A DNA stretch of 64,000 bases from Bugula neritina (GCA_964035545.1 OZ037766.1:13195222-13259221); one strand, 5' to 3'. Positions 1 through 9,900 are shown, numbered from the stretch's first letter. A program made the numbers and translations. Notes: generated by a model from the sequence alone, not told the origin.

Positions 1-624
1 TTGCCTTTTAGCTTTTTTACTATCGGCGAGTTTCGCTCTCTGAGGATATAATTGTTCCCAAATAGGTCTAACAATATTTTTCCATTTTTCACTATTTTTA
101 TCTATGGGACCGTGTTTACTTTGATATATAGCGCCGCTATTATCGAGTATATTAGCGTAATTCGCTAAATCATTATCATCGTATCCTATAGGCGTTTTAC
201 GCGTTAAAAGACTTAAAAGTCCTCTAGTCGCCGGATATTCTTCATTTTCAAAAATTATTTTACCATCGTTAAAACTTATAGGTTTTGTACCAATAATGTG
301 TCTATTACCATCCCACTTTACGTTATAAGCGCCGGGTTCTAAGCCAGCTAAAGCGTTTTGAGTAAATTCGTCTAAATTTATAATTCCATCCGTTATAGCC
401 GGTTGAACATTATAATTGGGTAATGTAAGCAATTGTTTTAACGCGTCAGTCGTTTGAGCTTGCGAAGTAATTACGGGTTCAAAATATTTTTCTTGAGCTA
501 TAGCAGCATTTAATTCTCGCTCGCGTTCTCGTTTAAAATTTTCTTTTAATTTATTCTTTCGAGAAATAAAATCTTGTACAGTTTTATCTCTTTTTATAGG
601 GTCGTGAATCTTTAAGTAACTCAT
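1..624 (-). CDS. DUF8207-like protein of virus-like element, C-terminus outside window
   Basis: The minus strand is open from the ATG at 624 to the window edge, 208 codons with no stop. The first ~60 residues are a charged helix rich in Lys, Arg and Glu. The middle and C-terminal part contains the segments GLLSLLTRKTP and GYDDNDLANY, which resemble the DUF8207 domain found next to PLA2-integrase genes in invertebrate virus-like elements. Its function is unknown; the conserved pairing suggests a virion or DNA-associated protein. The start has the same AATAAATGAG context as the other genes of the element. The family call is from recognition of pattern only; a search of the full protein is needed. 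Confidence 0.7.
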   Translation of the reverse strand, partial: MSYLKIHDPIKRDKTVQDFISRKNKLKENFKRERERELNAAIAQEKYFEPVITSQAQTTDALKQLLTLPNYNVQPAITDGIINLDEFTQNALAGLEPGAYNVKWDGNRHIIGTKPISFNDGKIIFENEEYPATRGLLSLLTRKTPIGYDDNDLANYANILDNSGAIYQSKHGPIDKNSEKWKNIVRPIWEQLYPQRAKLADSKKAKRQ

Positions 625-795
625 TTATTATATATTAATTTGTGTCTAGGACACAAACACATTTGTGTCTACTTTTTATGGACACAAACACATTTGTGTC
701 TACTTTTTATGGACACAAACACATTTGTGTCCACTTTTGTGTCTAGTGTCCACATTTGTGTCCACTTTTTATGGACACAAACACATTTGTGTCCA
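625..795. repeat. Tandem hairpin array between the two leftward genes
   Basis: A unit of ~33 bp recurs about five times, perfectly or with small changes. Each unit has GGACACAAA, a short CACA spacer, TTTGTGTCC and a linker ACTTTTTAT. The two nine-base halves are complementary, so each unit can fold as a hairpin. The array lies between the stop of the PLA2-integrase gene (796) and the start of the DUF8207-like gene (624). It could be a 3' processing or termination region, a promoter or a protein-binding array; the sequence does not decide. Confidence 0.8.
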
Positions 796-2160
796 CTATA
801 ATCGTTCTAAAACGTTTAAATTTACCCAAGAGTTTTGAGAATCGGGATAACCTAACCATTTTACTAAAGCCTTTTTACCTTTCTTTTTAATCACGCGTTC
901 TATTCTATACATTTCTTGCTTCGTCTTTTGTAATTCCTGTTCGTAAAAAGATCCTTGAATTTCTTCTCCACCCGAGTCGGTTAATTTATAAGTAGTCGGA
1001 TTAGTATATAATATTTTACTTATAGTAAACACTTCCTCCGTCCATCTAACGGTATAACCTTTTTCAAATGTTCGTTTCTTACGAGGTATACGCACTCTAT
1101 CACCTATAACAAATTTAGGTTTAGAAGGCGCTGGTAAGTTTGGATATAATTTCACGCGTACTTTATTTTCATTAGAAGGATTACTAGCTTCAATCGGTGT
1201 CATTCCAATAGACGAATGTTTAGTCTCGTTATATCGTTTTACTAAATCTTTTAGTACGTCTATATATTTATAAGTATTATTAGCCGAAAAATATTTAAAC
1301 ATTCGCTCTTTCATTGTTCTATTCCATCTCTCTACTACGCTAGACTTTTCTTCATTTTCCGTAGAATATAAGTCTATTAAAGACTTTACGTCTTTATTAT
1401 AAAACTCTTTTCCCTTGTCAACCCATAAATGTTGAGGCTTACGACGAGTTAAAATCGTTTTTAAAGCTAAAGCAACGGCTTTTCCAGTCTTATTTTTTAA
1501 AGGTATTATCCAACCGTATTTTGAAAACACGTCTATTACCGTTAGTAAATATTTATAACCGTTATTAAATTTAGAGAATTCGGTCATATCAACCAAGTCA
1601 GCCGCCCAAATATTATCAATACCCGATACCCAAACTCGTCTTTTACGAAATTTTTTTTGTAGCGGTTTATGTAGTTCTTCGGCTAACTCGTTCGTCCATC
1701 CCCATCCTAAGCGTTTTTTCGCACCTATTATTGCCGAGGCGAAACGACTGTGTCGCTGTTCGGAGGGCGTAGGATTAGGTATAGCTTTCAGTTCGTCTAG
1801 CATATTTTTATCACATATTTCGTTTCTAGTTTTAGTATCTTTATTAAGCGCGTAACATACGTCGTGTCTCATGGCTATAGCGTCATCTCGATCTACCGGT
1901 TTACTCCATTCTTTAGGAGTCATGTCGTCATTTAAACGCTTATTTAATTTAGTACCGGGTCCTAAAAAATTATGGCCTGGATAATGCAATTCGAAGGGTA
2001 AATTATTTATTAAATTATTAGCTAAACCCGACCCAACGAATGTAGTCTTTTTACATCCGCATTGACCGCAATTACCGTAACCCATTAGTCTATTATTTTT
2101 ACTTACTCTCTTTTCGTAATTGAGAGTTTTCGTTTTAGTTTTACACTTACAACAATACAT
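796..2160 (-). CDS. Zinc-ribbon / PLA2-like / DDE integrase / chromodomain fusion protein
   Basis: 454 residues in one open frame. Residues 1-42 have CxxC pairs (C3/C6, C31/C34), a DUF5679-like zinc ribbon. Residues ~52-125 are a parvovirus-type phospholipase A2-like domain: the calcium loop has GPG at 67-69, and the catalytic pair H99-D100 is followed by Y103. Residues ~180-345 are a retrovirus-type integrase core with D188 (WAADLVDM), D248 (LWVDKGKEF) and E277 (VVERWN). The last ~40 residues (YRIERVIKKKG...WLGY) are a chromodomain, expected to bind modified histones and guide insertion. The start is unambiguous and in TAAATG context. D248-E277 spacing is only 28 residues, where about 33-35 is usual, which suggests a small in-frame deletion before LYSTEN and a possibly inactive enzyme. 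Confidence 0.88.
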   Translation of the reverse strand: MYCCKCKTKTKTLNYEKRVSKNNRLMGYGNCGQCGCKKTTFVGSGLANNLINNLPFELHYPGHNFLGPGTKLNKRLNDDMTPKEWSKPVDRDDAIAMRHDVCYALNKDTKTRNEICDKNMLDELKAIPNPTPSEQRHSRFASAIIGAKKRLGWGWTNELAEELHKPLQKKFRKRRVWVSGIDNIWAADLVDMTEFSKFNNGYKYLLTVIDVFSKYGWIIPLKNKTGKAVALALKTILTRRKPQHLWVDKGKEFYNKDVKSLIDLYSTENEEKSSVVERWNRTMKERMFKYFSANNTYKYIDVLKDLVKRYNETKHSSIGMTPIEASNPSNENKVRVKLYPNLPAPSKPKFVIGDRVRIPRKKRTFEKGYTVRWTEEVFTISKILYTNPTTYKLTDSGGEEIQGSFYEQELQKTKQEMYRIERVIKKKGKKALVKWLGYPDSQNSWVNLNVLERL

Positions 2161-2175
2161 TTATTATAATAAATG
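2158..2175. promoter_or_regulatory. Palindromic divergent start site
   Basis: CATTTATTATAATAAATG is a perfect 18-bp palindrome whose two ends are the start codons of the divergent integrase (minus) and ATPase (plus) genes. Only 12 bp separate the two ATGs, so any promoter must be shared and largely inside this palindrome or in the coding regions. The TAAATG core recurs at every gene start of this element. Confidence 0.6.
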
Positions 2176-2931
2176 GAAATAGAAAATCTTTCGTGGAAAA
2201 ACGAAATTAATCGTAATAATAATCCTTTACTTCCTAAAAGCATAAGAGGTCTTATCGTTGGAAAGTCTGGATGCGGTAAAACTACGTTACTTTGTAACTT
2301 ACTATTACAACCTAATTGGCTCGATTACGATAAACTTATGATTTACGGTAAAAGTCTTTCTCAACCCGAATATATAAATATGAGGAAGGCTTTCGAACGT
2401 AAATTAACTAAAGAAGAAATTTTAAATTTTTTTAAAAATAGTGACGCGATAATAAATTCGGGTATAAACGTAAATCGTGTTTTAAAAAATAGTAGGGGTA
2501 ACGGTAATATAGACGCTGAATTTATTGAATCTAGTGACGACGTTTATGATCCTAGCGAATTAGACGCTAGTAATAAAAATTTAATAATATTCGATGATTT
2601 AATGTTGGAAAAACAAAAAACTTGCGAAAGTTATTACGTAAGAGGACGACACAATAACGTCGATTGTTTTTATTTGTCGCAAAATTATTTTAAGCTGCCT
2701 AGAAATACTATTCGGGAAAACGCTAATTTTATTTGCTTATTTCCTCAAGACGGAAAAAATTTAAATCATATATATCAAGATCACGTAACCGGAGATTTAA
2801 CGTTAAGCGAATTTAAAAACTTTTGTTATAAAGGATGGCAAAAACCTCACGGCTTTATTACTTTAGATCTTTCTTCCTCAAAAAATAATGGAAGGTATAG
2901 ACACGGGTTAGACGAATTTTATATACCGTAA
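2173..2931 (+). CDS. FtsK/A32-type genome-packaging ATPase
   Basis: 252 residues. The Walker A loop GKSGCGKTT is at residues ~30-38 and a hydrophobic Walker B strand ending in LIIFDDLML at ~139-147. The ssQNYFKLPR-type segment after it fits the sensor region of A32-like packaging ATPases of Polinton and large-DNA-virus lineages. The predicted role is ATP-driven packaging of element DNA into capsids. It starts 12 bp from the divergent integrase gene and ends 3 bp before the next ATG. Length and motifs look intact. Confidence 0.85.
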   Translation: MEIENLSWKNEINRNNNPLLPKSIRGLIVGKSGCGKTTLLCNLLLQPNWLDYDKLMIYGKSLSQPEYINMRKAFERKLTKEEILNFFKNSDAIINSGINVNRVLKNSRGNGNIDAEFIESSDDVYDPSELDASNKNLIIFDDLMLEKQKTCESYYVRGRHNNVDCFYLSQNYFKLPRNTIRENANFICLFPQDGKNLNHIYQDHVTGDLTLSEFKNFCYKGWQKPHGFITLDLSSSKNNGRYRHGLDEFYIP

Positions 2932-2934
2932 TAA

Positions 2935-3379
2935 ATGAGTGTTTATAAATTTGGTGAAAGCTAAAAAAGAAAATTATATCGAAAGAGTCGTAACTAAAAA
3001 TAATGACGTTTTTATACAATCTTTTAGTACAACGATTAATATAGGAATGTTATTAGGATATATAGTAGATAAACCGATAGAACTGAAATACGCTTTATTA
3101 GAATTTCAACATCTTCCAGCTAATAATGATAATCCTTTATATTGGAAAGATAAAAATTTAACTTTAATCATCGGTGATGTTAATAACCCTCTCGAACACA
3201 ATACTAATTCAAGGAGGCGTTGCGCGAGTAAAAATACCTATGTTGAGAGCGATAAAAATATTGGATTAGTATTACACTGCTTAAACAATTATACTAGTCG
3301 TAAACCCGATGACATTACGGTTAATGACAACGCGCCTATAGCTTTACCGTTTGACGTTAAAACTTTACTACAATTATAA
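2935..3379 (+). pseudogene. Frameshifted virion-type gene of virus-like element
   Basis: An ATG at 2935 in TAAATG context opens nine codons (MSVYKFGES) and then hits TAA at 2962. A long frame overlapping this start in a neighbouring frame stays open to the TAA at 3379, so a one-base slip near the TAA probably broke the gene. The nine-residue leader is almost identical to the start of the fibre-like gene at 3380, so the two probably arose by duplication or share a leader. The body (~130 residues, with LEFQHLPANN and LPFDVKTLL) matches no family I recognise. Programmed frameshifting is possible but less likely than damage. Confidence 0.6.
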
Positions 3380-4156
3380 ATGAGTGTTTATAAATTCGGA
3401 GGAAGCGAAAAAACAAAAATAGATACAAAAAAATTCGTTTTAATAAACGGTAGTAGTACTCTTACGGGTACGTTAGATATGGGTGAAAATAAAATATCTA
3501 GAGTTATTAATCCGGTTGACGATCAAGACGTAGCCACAAAAAAATACGTTGACGATACGAGTATGCCTAAAATACAAAACCCTATTAATCAATTAACTAT
3601 ATCAACCGACGATGGACGCGTTATAGATAGCGATTTAAAAGTTGATGATGTCGTTACGAAAACTAATATATCTAATTACGCCGTACCCCTTATACGAAAC
3701 CCGAGTGAAAAATTAACCGTATCAACTAATACGGGTAATATTGTAGATAGTAGCTTAAGCGTTAGCGATGTCGTTACGACCAGTAATATAAATAATTTCG
3801 CTATAAATAAAATACAACCCGCGAATGAAAAATTAACCGTTTCAACTACTTTGGGTAATGTTATAGATAGTAGTTTAAGCGTTAGCGATGTTATTACGAC
3901 TAGTAATATAAATAATTTCGCTATACCTAAACCGCAATCATCAACGGGAAGTAAATTATTAGTATTTTCGAGTGATGGTAATATTATAGAAACCGGTATA
4001 AGCATTGCGGATATTATTACTACTTATAATATAAATAATTACGCTATTCCTAAATTACAAGGAGCGGTTGGTAATAAATTAGTTTTATCAACGAATGATG
4101 GAGGTATAACCGAATCTACTGAATCTTTACCAACATTTCCAAGTTATAACGTTTAA
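3380..4156 (+). CDS. Fibre-like repeat protein of virus-like element
   Basis: 258 residues. After the leader MSVYKFGGS comes a segment of the kind found at the base of phage-type fibres (TLTGTLDMGENKI ... DQDVATKKYVDD, residues ~25-57). The rest is about five imperfect repeats of ~40 residues, each with a pattern like LTVST..GN..DSSLSVSDV.TTSNINNFAI, consistent with a trimeric beta-rich stalk. The likely role is a virion attachment fibre, inferred from architecture only. It starts immediately after the stop of the preceding broken gene and ends 35 bp before the terminal repeats. Confidence 0.7.
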   Translation: MSVYKFGGSEKTKIDTKKFVLINGSSTLTGTLDMGENKISRVINPVDDQDVATKKYVDDTSMPKIQNPINQLTISTDDGRVIDSDLKVDDVVTKTNISNYAVPLIRNPSEKLTVSTNTGNIVDSSLSVSDVVTTSNINNFAINKIQPANEKLTVSTTLGNVIDSSLSVSDVITTSNINNFAIPKPQSSTGSKLLVFSSDGNIIETGISIADIITTYNINNYAIPKLQGAVGNKLVLSTNDGGITESTESLPTFPSYNV

Positions 4157-4190
4157 ACACTAAATTATTATATTCTTAGCGTATAATAAT

Positions 4191-4638
4191 TTATTATCTT
4201 ACTAATAGTATCGTATTGTGAGCTAGGACCATCCACCCTAAAAAAATTTTTTTAAATAAAATTTATAATATTACACTACTTTTTTATAATATTACACTAC
4301 TTTTTATAATATTACTAATAGAGTAGTAGGAGGTGGATGCGTCCTGACACTGGCGAGTCGAAAACTCAACGGTGGTAATAGGAGTAAGTAAATTACTATT
4401 TATTATCTTACTAATAGTATCGTATTGTGAGTCAGGACCATCCACCCTAAAAAAATTTTTTAAATAAAATTTATAATATTACACTACTTTTTTATAATAT
4501 TACACTATTTTTTATAATATTACTAATAGAGTAGTAGGAGGTGGATGCGTCCTGGATCGCTCTTCTGACACTGTCGAGTCGAAGACTCGACGGTGGAAGA
4601 AGAGTGAGCCAGGACCATCCACCTCCTACTACTATCAG
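4191..4638. repeat. Terminal direct repeats with TAATATTAC nonamers
   Basis: Two direct repeats of ~156 bp, 4191-4346 and 4400-4555, are ~95% identical and are each followed by a related hairpin-forming segment. Each has a homopolymer-rich stretch (AAAAAAATTTTTTT), three tandem copies of TAATATTAC, and the block GTAGTAGGAGGTGGATGCG. The nonamers are at 4266, 4287, 4307, 4474, 4495 and 4515. TAATATTAC is the nick-site nonamer of geminivirus rolling-circle origins. The first hairpin segment (4347-4399) is degenerate, the second well preserved. Confidence 0.85.
4531..4632. repeat. Terminal hairpin (parvovirus-like telomere)
   Basis: A ~102-nt imperfect palindrome. The outer stem pairs GTAGTAGGAGGTGGATG (4531) with CATCCACCTCCTACTAC (4616). 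The middle stem pairs CTCTTCT (4560-4566) with AGAAGAG (4598-4604). The inner stem pairs CACTGTCGAGT with ACTCGACGGTG (one G-T pair) around the loop CGAAG (4580-4584). Mismatched bulges separate the stems. This is the expected form of a self-priming hairpin end, and it marks the right boundary of the element. Confidence 0.85.
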
Positions 4639-6959
4639 GTTTTATGGAGCTAAGATCAAATTTTCAGTTGCATCCACTATAACAATTATTTACATTTGTG
4701 AGCAAAAGGAATAATATGACTGCGGCATATATTTACTGTAGACAACATGGTTTCCAGAGGTGGTCAATAAATTGACATGAGTAGGCGAATAGCAGACACA
4801 CTAAATACACTGTGGTTTAGTTGCAGATTGCTTAGTCACCACGCTTTCCTCTACCAGGGTGGCATTTTCTAATTTTTCTGGATTAGGAATGTCTATTACG
4901 TAAATTGGGTGTGTTTGCATAAATGTAACATTTGTTTTACATTAATTTTATTTTTCAACGCCGTAACTGGTTCCTTAATAAAATTATTAAAGAATTGTGA
5001 GTCATATAGTTGATAAAAGTCTTGTAAGCAGCCGTGAAGGTGTTATACGCTATTGTTTGTAACTAAAAAAGTAACCATGAACTATATGTCAAAAGCTATC
5101 TGTCATGAAGACTTGTTGCATACTTTAACACTCTATAAAATCTAAAATATGTAAAAACACATTTTATTATAATAGATGTTCATACTGTGTGTTTGTTATA
5201 AAAGCCTTAACCCCATTTAGTTGAAAAACCTCCGAAGATCGTCAACTATAATCTTTGAAGATCAAAGCTAATATAGTAAAATACAATAACTGACAAAAAG
5301 ATAGAAAAGTTATTAATCATATATGAAAGCAGTGAAATGTCAACATTAAATGGTTGACTAGCTACGCTGATTATACATCCACAGCAACAATTAATATAAG
5401 ATATTGCTGCTGTGGAATTTTATAATTATACAGTATATATACAAAACAAATAAGACATTTATAGGCTCATGCAATAGTTCTGTAATAAGCAGAAAACCTG
5501 GCAGTCATCTAAATGCTTGTTAAGGGATGATTCTACTGGGTGTAGAAAATGTGCTTTACTCATGGAGTGTGCTAGAAGCAATAAAAACTGCCAAAAAAGA
5601 AAAAATGCCTAAATTTCTGTATAAAAAAAACAAAGGTAAAAAATAAAAACTTTAAGACTTTACAAAAATATGAATTAAACATGCAAATCAAGAAGAGGGG
5701 AAAAATAGCTGAGAGCGTTTTGAAAATCTTGTGGCTTGAAAAATATTTCGATTATTTGATTCATTTGATTAAATATTATAGAATATCTAGGAAAAGTGTA
5801 AACTGAAGCATATAATTGAATGATTATGTGACATGATTGTCTTGTAGTAATCTATTTTTTACATGTAGAAACTGCATGGCTAACCTGTGCTTCCAGTTGC
5901 ATTACTTTGGGTTACCACGTATGTAACTATTATGTAATCTGCTTTTATTGTGTGGCTTATGTGTAGGGACAATATGTTAATATTTCAATGAATAGTTAAT
6001 AATTTTTTCTCCAAACTAGTGTGATTAGAACTTTTTGCAATGATTGATTACCACATTGGAGTTATCCAATTTTGGAAAAATAATTTCTCTATAGGAGATG
6101 GTTTTAACTCAGTTTTGAAATAAGTTATATTTTTTGTACATTTCTATAAAACAACACAGTTGTTTTGCAAAAATTATTTTACAATTGCTTTCTCTTAAAA
6201 TAAAATTTTATTCAAAAAATACTTTTGACAAAATTTTAGTGTTAATAAGACTTGTTTTAAATAACATGCATTTTGCGGTAACAGTAACTGCTTATTCCCC
6301 AATATAAATAATTGTGTTATACATTACTAAGTACTATAGAACCAATTACCATAATATTCTGATGTCATACAATAAAGGAAATATAAAAGAAAAATCATGT
6401 ATCCAAATATATTTGGTTTTATAATAGAAACAAGTATTTTTATTAAACTGAAAAGAGGCCGTAAACAGTAGGTGTAAACACTAAAAAGTTATGTGAACTC
6501 TCTAAAGAGTGAGATTTGCGTTCTGTGCTGTTTTATAATTTACCAGTTAGTTAATTAGAATACTATTTAATGGTATTTTACATTTTTCAGAAAAATTACA
6601 TATTCAGCAATAAAATTGTTTTCAACGTTTTTTAATAATGATAGCACCAAGGGTTGATCAGGGCAAAAATAAAAATAAATTGAAAGTAATGTAAACTTTC
6701 CCAGAATTACATGTATTTTATATTGCAAGGATTGGTATTAAAATATTATATATTTACTGGTATTTTAAATGTTTTAGTCAAATAATTATTTGAAATTATT
6801 TAAAAAAAAACCTTATTGATAAATAATAGTAACATCTAGATACAAAAAATAAGTTATTGTAGAATAAAATTGAACTAGTGACTTCCCACCTACATGGTAT
6901 ATACAATACATGCATGCTGTTGATAACTATCTCGCAGAGCATTAAATGTGAGTCTACCA
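4639..6959. other. Host non-coding DNA at the outer end of the left arm
   Basis: AT-rich host sequence. Bases 4639-4740 have no match in the right arm. From ~4740 the sequence is the reverse complement of the right arm read inward from ~44745, with substitutions and indels. It holds no gene I can support; it is 3' flank of FOXRED2-like copy 1. Confidence 0.7.
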
Positions 6960-9900
6960 TTATTGTCTGGTGGTAACTAAACCAGGCTCTTCCTCCAGAA
7001 TTAGATTGTGATTAATTGGAGACTGGGAGACTAACTTCAATCCTTCTAGTTGAGGCTCTATAGAATCAATTATTTCCGTTGCAGTGGGCCTTAGCTTTCT
7101 CTCCTTCACCGGTTCTGGATTCTTAGGCAAGAGCTCTTGAGAAGGTTTACATTCAGAGTTTTCCCAAAGAATGGGAAGACGACTCATTTCCTCTTTATTT
7201 AGTGGAATGAAAATTTGTTTAGCGACTTCTTCAGGCAATGGCACTAAGTTGAATACTTCACTGGACCATTTCAACTGAAAATAACAAAGTGGACACTATT
7301 GTAGAATTTAAGTAAATTGAATAAATTGCAACAATATAATGTAGTATTAGGTTGTCTTTTTGTGCATCAATTTTTTTTAGGTTGTGAACTTCTTCCAAAT
7401 TATTATTTAGTAAAATTTCAATGATGATGGAGGCAAAGAGGGACAATTCTCACCTTGTCATTTACATAGTGTTTGATATAATTATGGTTAGTAGAGCTAG
7501 TCCATTGTGGAAACTTGGCATTTGACCAATCATCATATCTAACAATGAGAGACTCATGTAACTCAGTTTGATCAACATACACCCCCTGACTGTAGTACTC
7601 AATGTAAGGATGTAGGAATGATGCACAGCGGTTACTAGAGAAGTCAGGGGCATGCACATTGTCTACAGGCTTATTGGTTTGACCAAACCTACAACAAGAC
7701 AGACAAGCTGCAGTTTGACAACATAATTATTTGTAGACAAGCGATTTTATAAACTTGCATTTAATTTTTTTGGATGGTATATATTCAAAGTGTGAAAGCT
7801 AAAAGCAGTTTTTTGTTTTATACTATAAAATATCAGAATTCACTCGAACAGCTTTATGAGATACTACAAAATATTTAGTTTCTGAATTAAGTACTAACTT
7901 GTCAAAACCATAAGATAGATGTATGACAAAAGCATGTGGAGCACTTTTAAACTCAGGTCTCTCCATGACATGTTTGATTGGCAGATCAGTGTAATATTTG
8001 GTAGCATTTCTATCATCACATATCATGACATCACAGAGGAACCCATTCATCTGATACAGAGAGTCACTGATGGTGCTTCTTTCTACAAATATTGAGCAAA
8101 CCAAATATTCAATCAATATATGATAATATAGTCAGCATATTTACCTGATAACCAATTGATTAGTATGGTAAAGCTGAAGTTGGTTAGGAATTGTGTCACA
8201 TATCCAAACTCTGAGTTGCTTAAGGAAACAAACAATTAATAATTTGTATTTGTTATCTAATTTGAGAACAAAAATATCTTCTAAATGCTGTATATTGCAA
8301 AAAACTTGCTCAAAGTGACAGAACCTAATTCATTACAGGAACTAGCAAATCTGGTGTATAGAATGCAAATGCTATAAAACACAAACCAATAATCTTTGTA
8401 GAGATAGCTGTTAGATCTTTTCTTGGTAAAGTGAGATGAGGCAGAGGTTTCTTAAATAGCCTGTGTTCCAGGATGTGAAACAGAGTTCTGATGTTGTATC
8501 TGAAACCGTGGACGAACCCAGAAGCTGACTGTCTGTCAATTGCTGCCATAGCTGATCCAATATAGAACAGGTTTTCAGTATCAGTCTCCCAACAGTTGCT
8601 CAATTTGGGGTATCTTCCGCCTTTTACCAGTTCTACACAACATAAGACTCGGGTTAATGTTTTATATATTATACTATGCAGACTATTTGCAGATGTTTAG
8701 TGCAAAGTGATTTAGTTCACAGCCTACAAGCAGATGTTCCATGAAACACAACAATAATTTGTTCAAATGTAAAGATACCATAAATACTATAGCCTAGATT
8801 AAACAGGTATATTTATATGATGATATGAGATGCCATCAACTGCATATTAACACATCTACACTATATCTATTTATAGCTTCTAATGTGTATTTCACTGCAA
8901 ACCCACCCACTTTGATAGACTCATCAAACACCTGAGTGTTGACATAATTCCAGCCCATGCAGCTGATCACATGATCATACTCCATATCAAAGTACAACCA
9001 TCCTGGTACTTCCCAGTGTGTGTTCAGGTCTCTGAAAGTCACCACCAGCTTTCCTGCTTCATTCTTCACAATCTTAACAACTTGACTTCCAATAGTTGAA
9101 TGCAGAGACTTGAGGTGATACATGTCAATAATATTGTTATTGATTGCTCTTAGGTCACCTGCAAAAATATAAAGTACTCATTTTTGGAACTCTTCCTAAT
9201 ATCATTCCATTTGAATTAACATGATAATCCAAAAAGCATGTGTTAGTGATTTCATTGAACAACCATTTCAAAATTGCAGGTTTCCTTCAGACTATATTTC
9301 GCTACCAAGCAAAAACAATAATGACTGATTAATCACTCTTCCAGACATTGTCAACATGTGTCTATTATAGACTTCAAGTTAACAAAGCTAGCTTATACCT
9401 AGCAAGTGTACTATCCAAAACACCACAACTGTTTATTTAAAATGCTAAAGATGCCTACAAAAACTTTGAGAAGCAAATGAATGCAATATTATTATGATTG
9501 GAAGCATGAACATCTTAAAAGTGAGAAACACCACTTATATAGGCCAGCTAAAATATAAGTTAGTAGTTCACAGCTCAAGTTTATGAAGTCTATAAGGTTC
9601 ATAAGTTAATATTTTTTGAATATTTTTAAACTAAAAGCTTTAGCCAGTGATTGTGACAGTCGCTTATGTTTTTGAAATCAATAATTCATTATGTGCATCT
9701 GTATTAACATGAACCATTAATTTAAGACTGTGCTCTTAAAAAGTACGGATAATTATATTGATAAACAGTTTATTTACATACCAACATAGTGAGTATCCCA
9801 GGCAAATTGAATCCTCTTATTGAATACCACATGAACAATACCAGCTGAGCCAGAGAAATAATCTGCTGTTTCAAATGCAGAGTTACCTCCCCCAATAATC

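Larger units (their letters stand above)
1..4638. mobile_element. Integrated virus-like (Polinton/adintovirus-related) element, right-hand part
   Basis: Five densely packed intronless reading frames with a composition unlike the surrounding host DNA: two point left (DUF8207-like, PLA2-integrase) and three point right (packaging ATPase, broken gene, fibre-like gene). They are followed by a repeat-rich terminus ending in a long hairpin. Integrase plus an A32/FtsK-type packaging ATPase plus virion-type genes is the signature of Polinton/adintovirus-like elements; the PLA2 domain and the terminal hairpin recall parvoviruses. No capsid or polymerase gene is visible, and the left part is outside the window. 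One gene is frameshifted and the integrase looks internally shortened, so this copy is probably not functional. Confidence 0.85.

Noticed and set aside
3676-4005. 109-codon minus-strand frame inside the fibre-like gene
   Set aside because: Antisense shadow produced by the repetitive coding sequence of the plus-strand gene.
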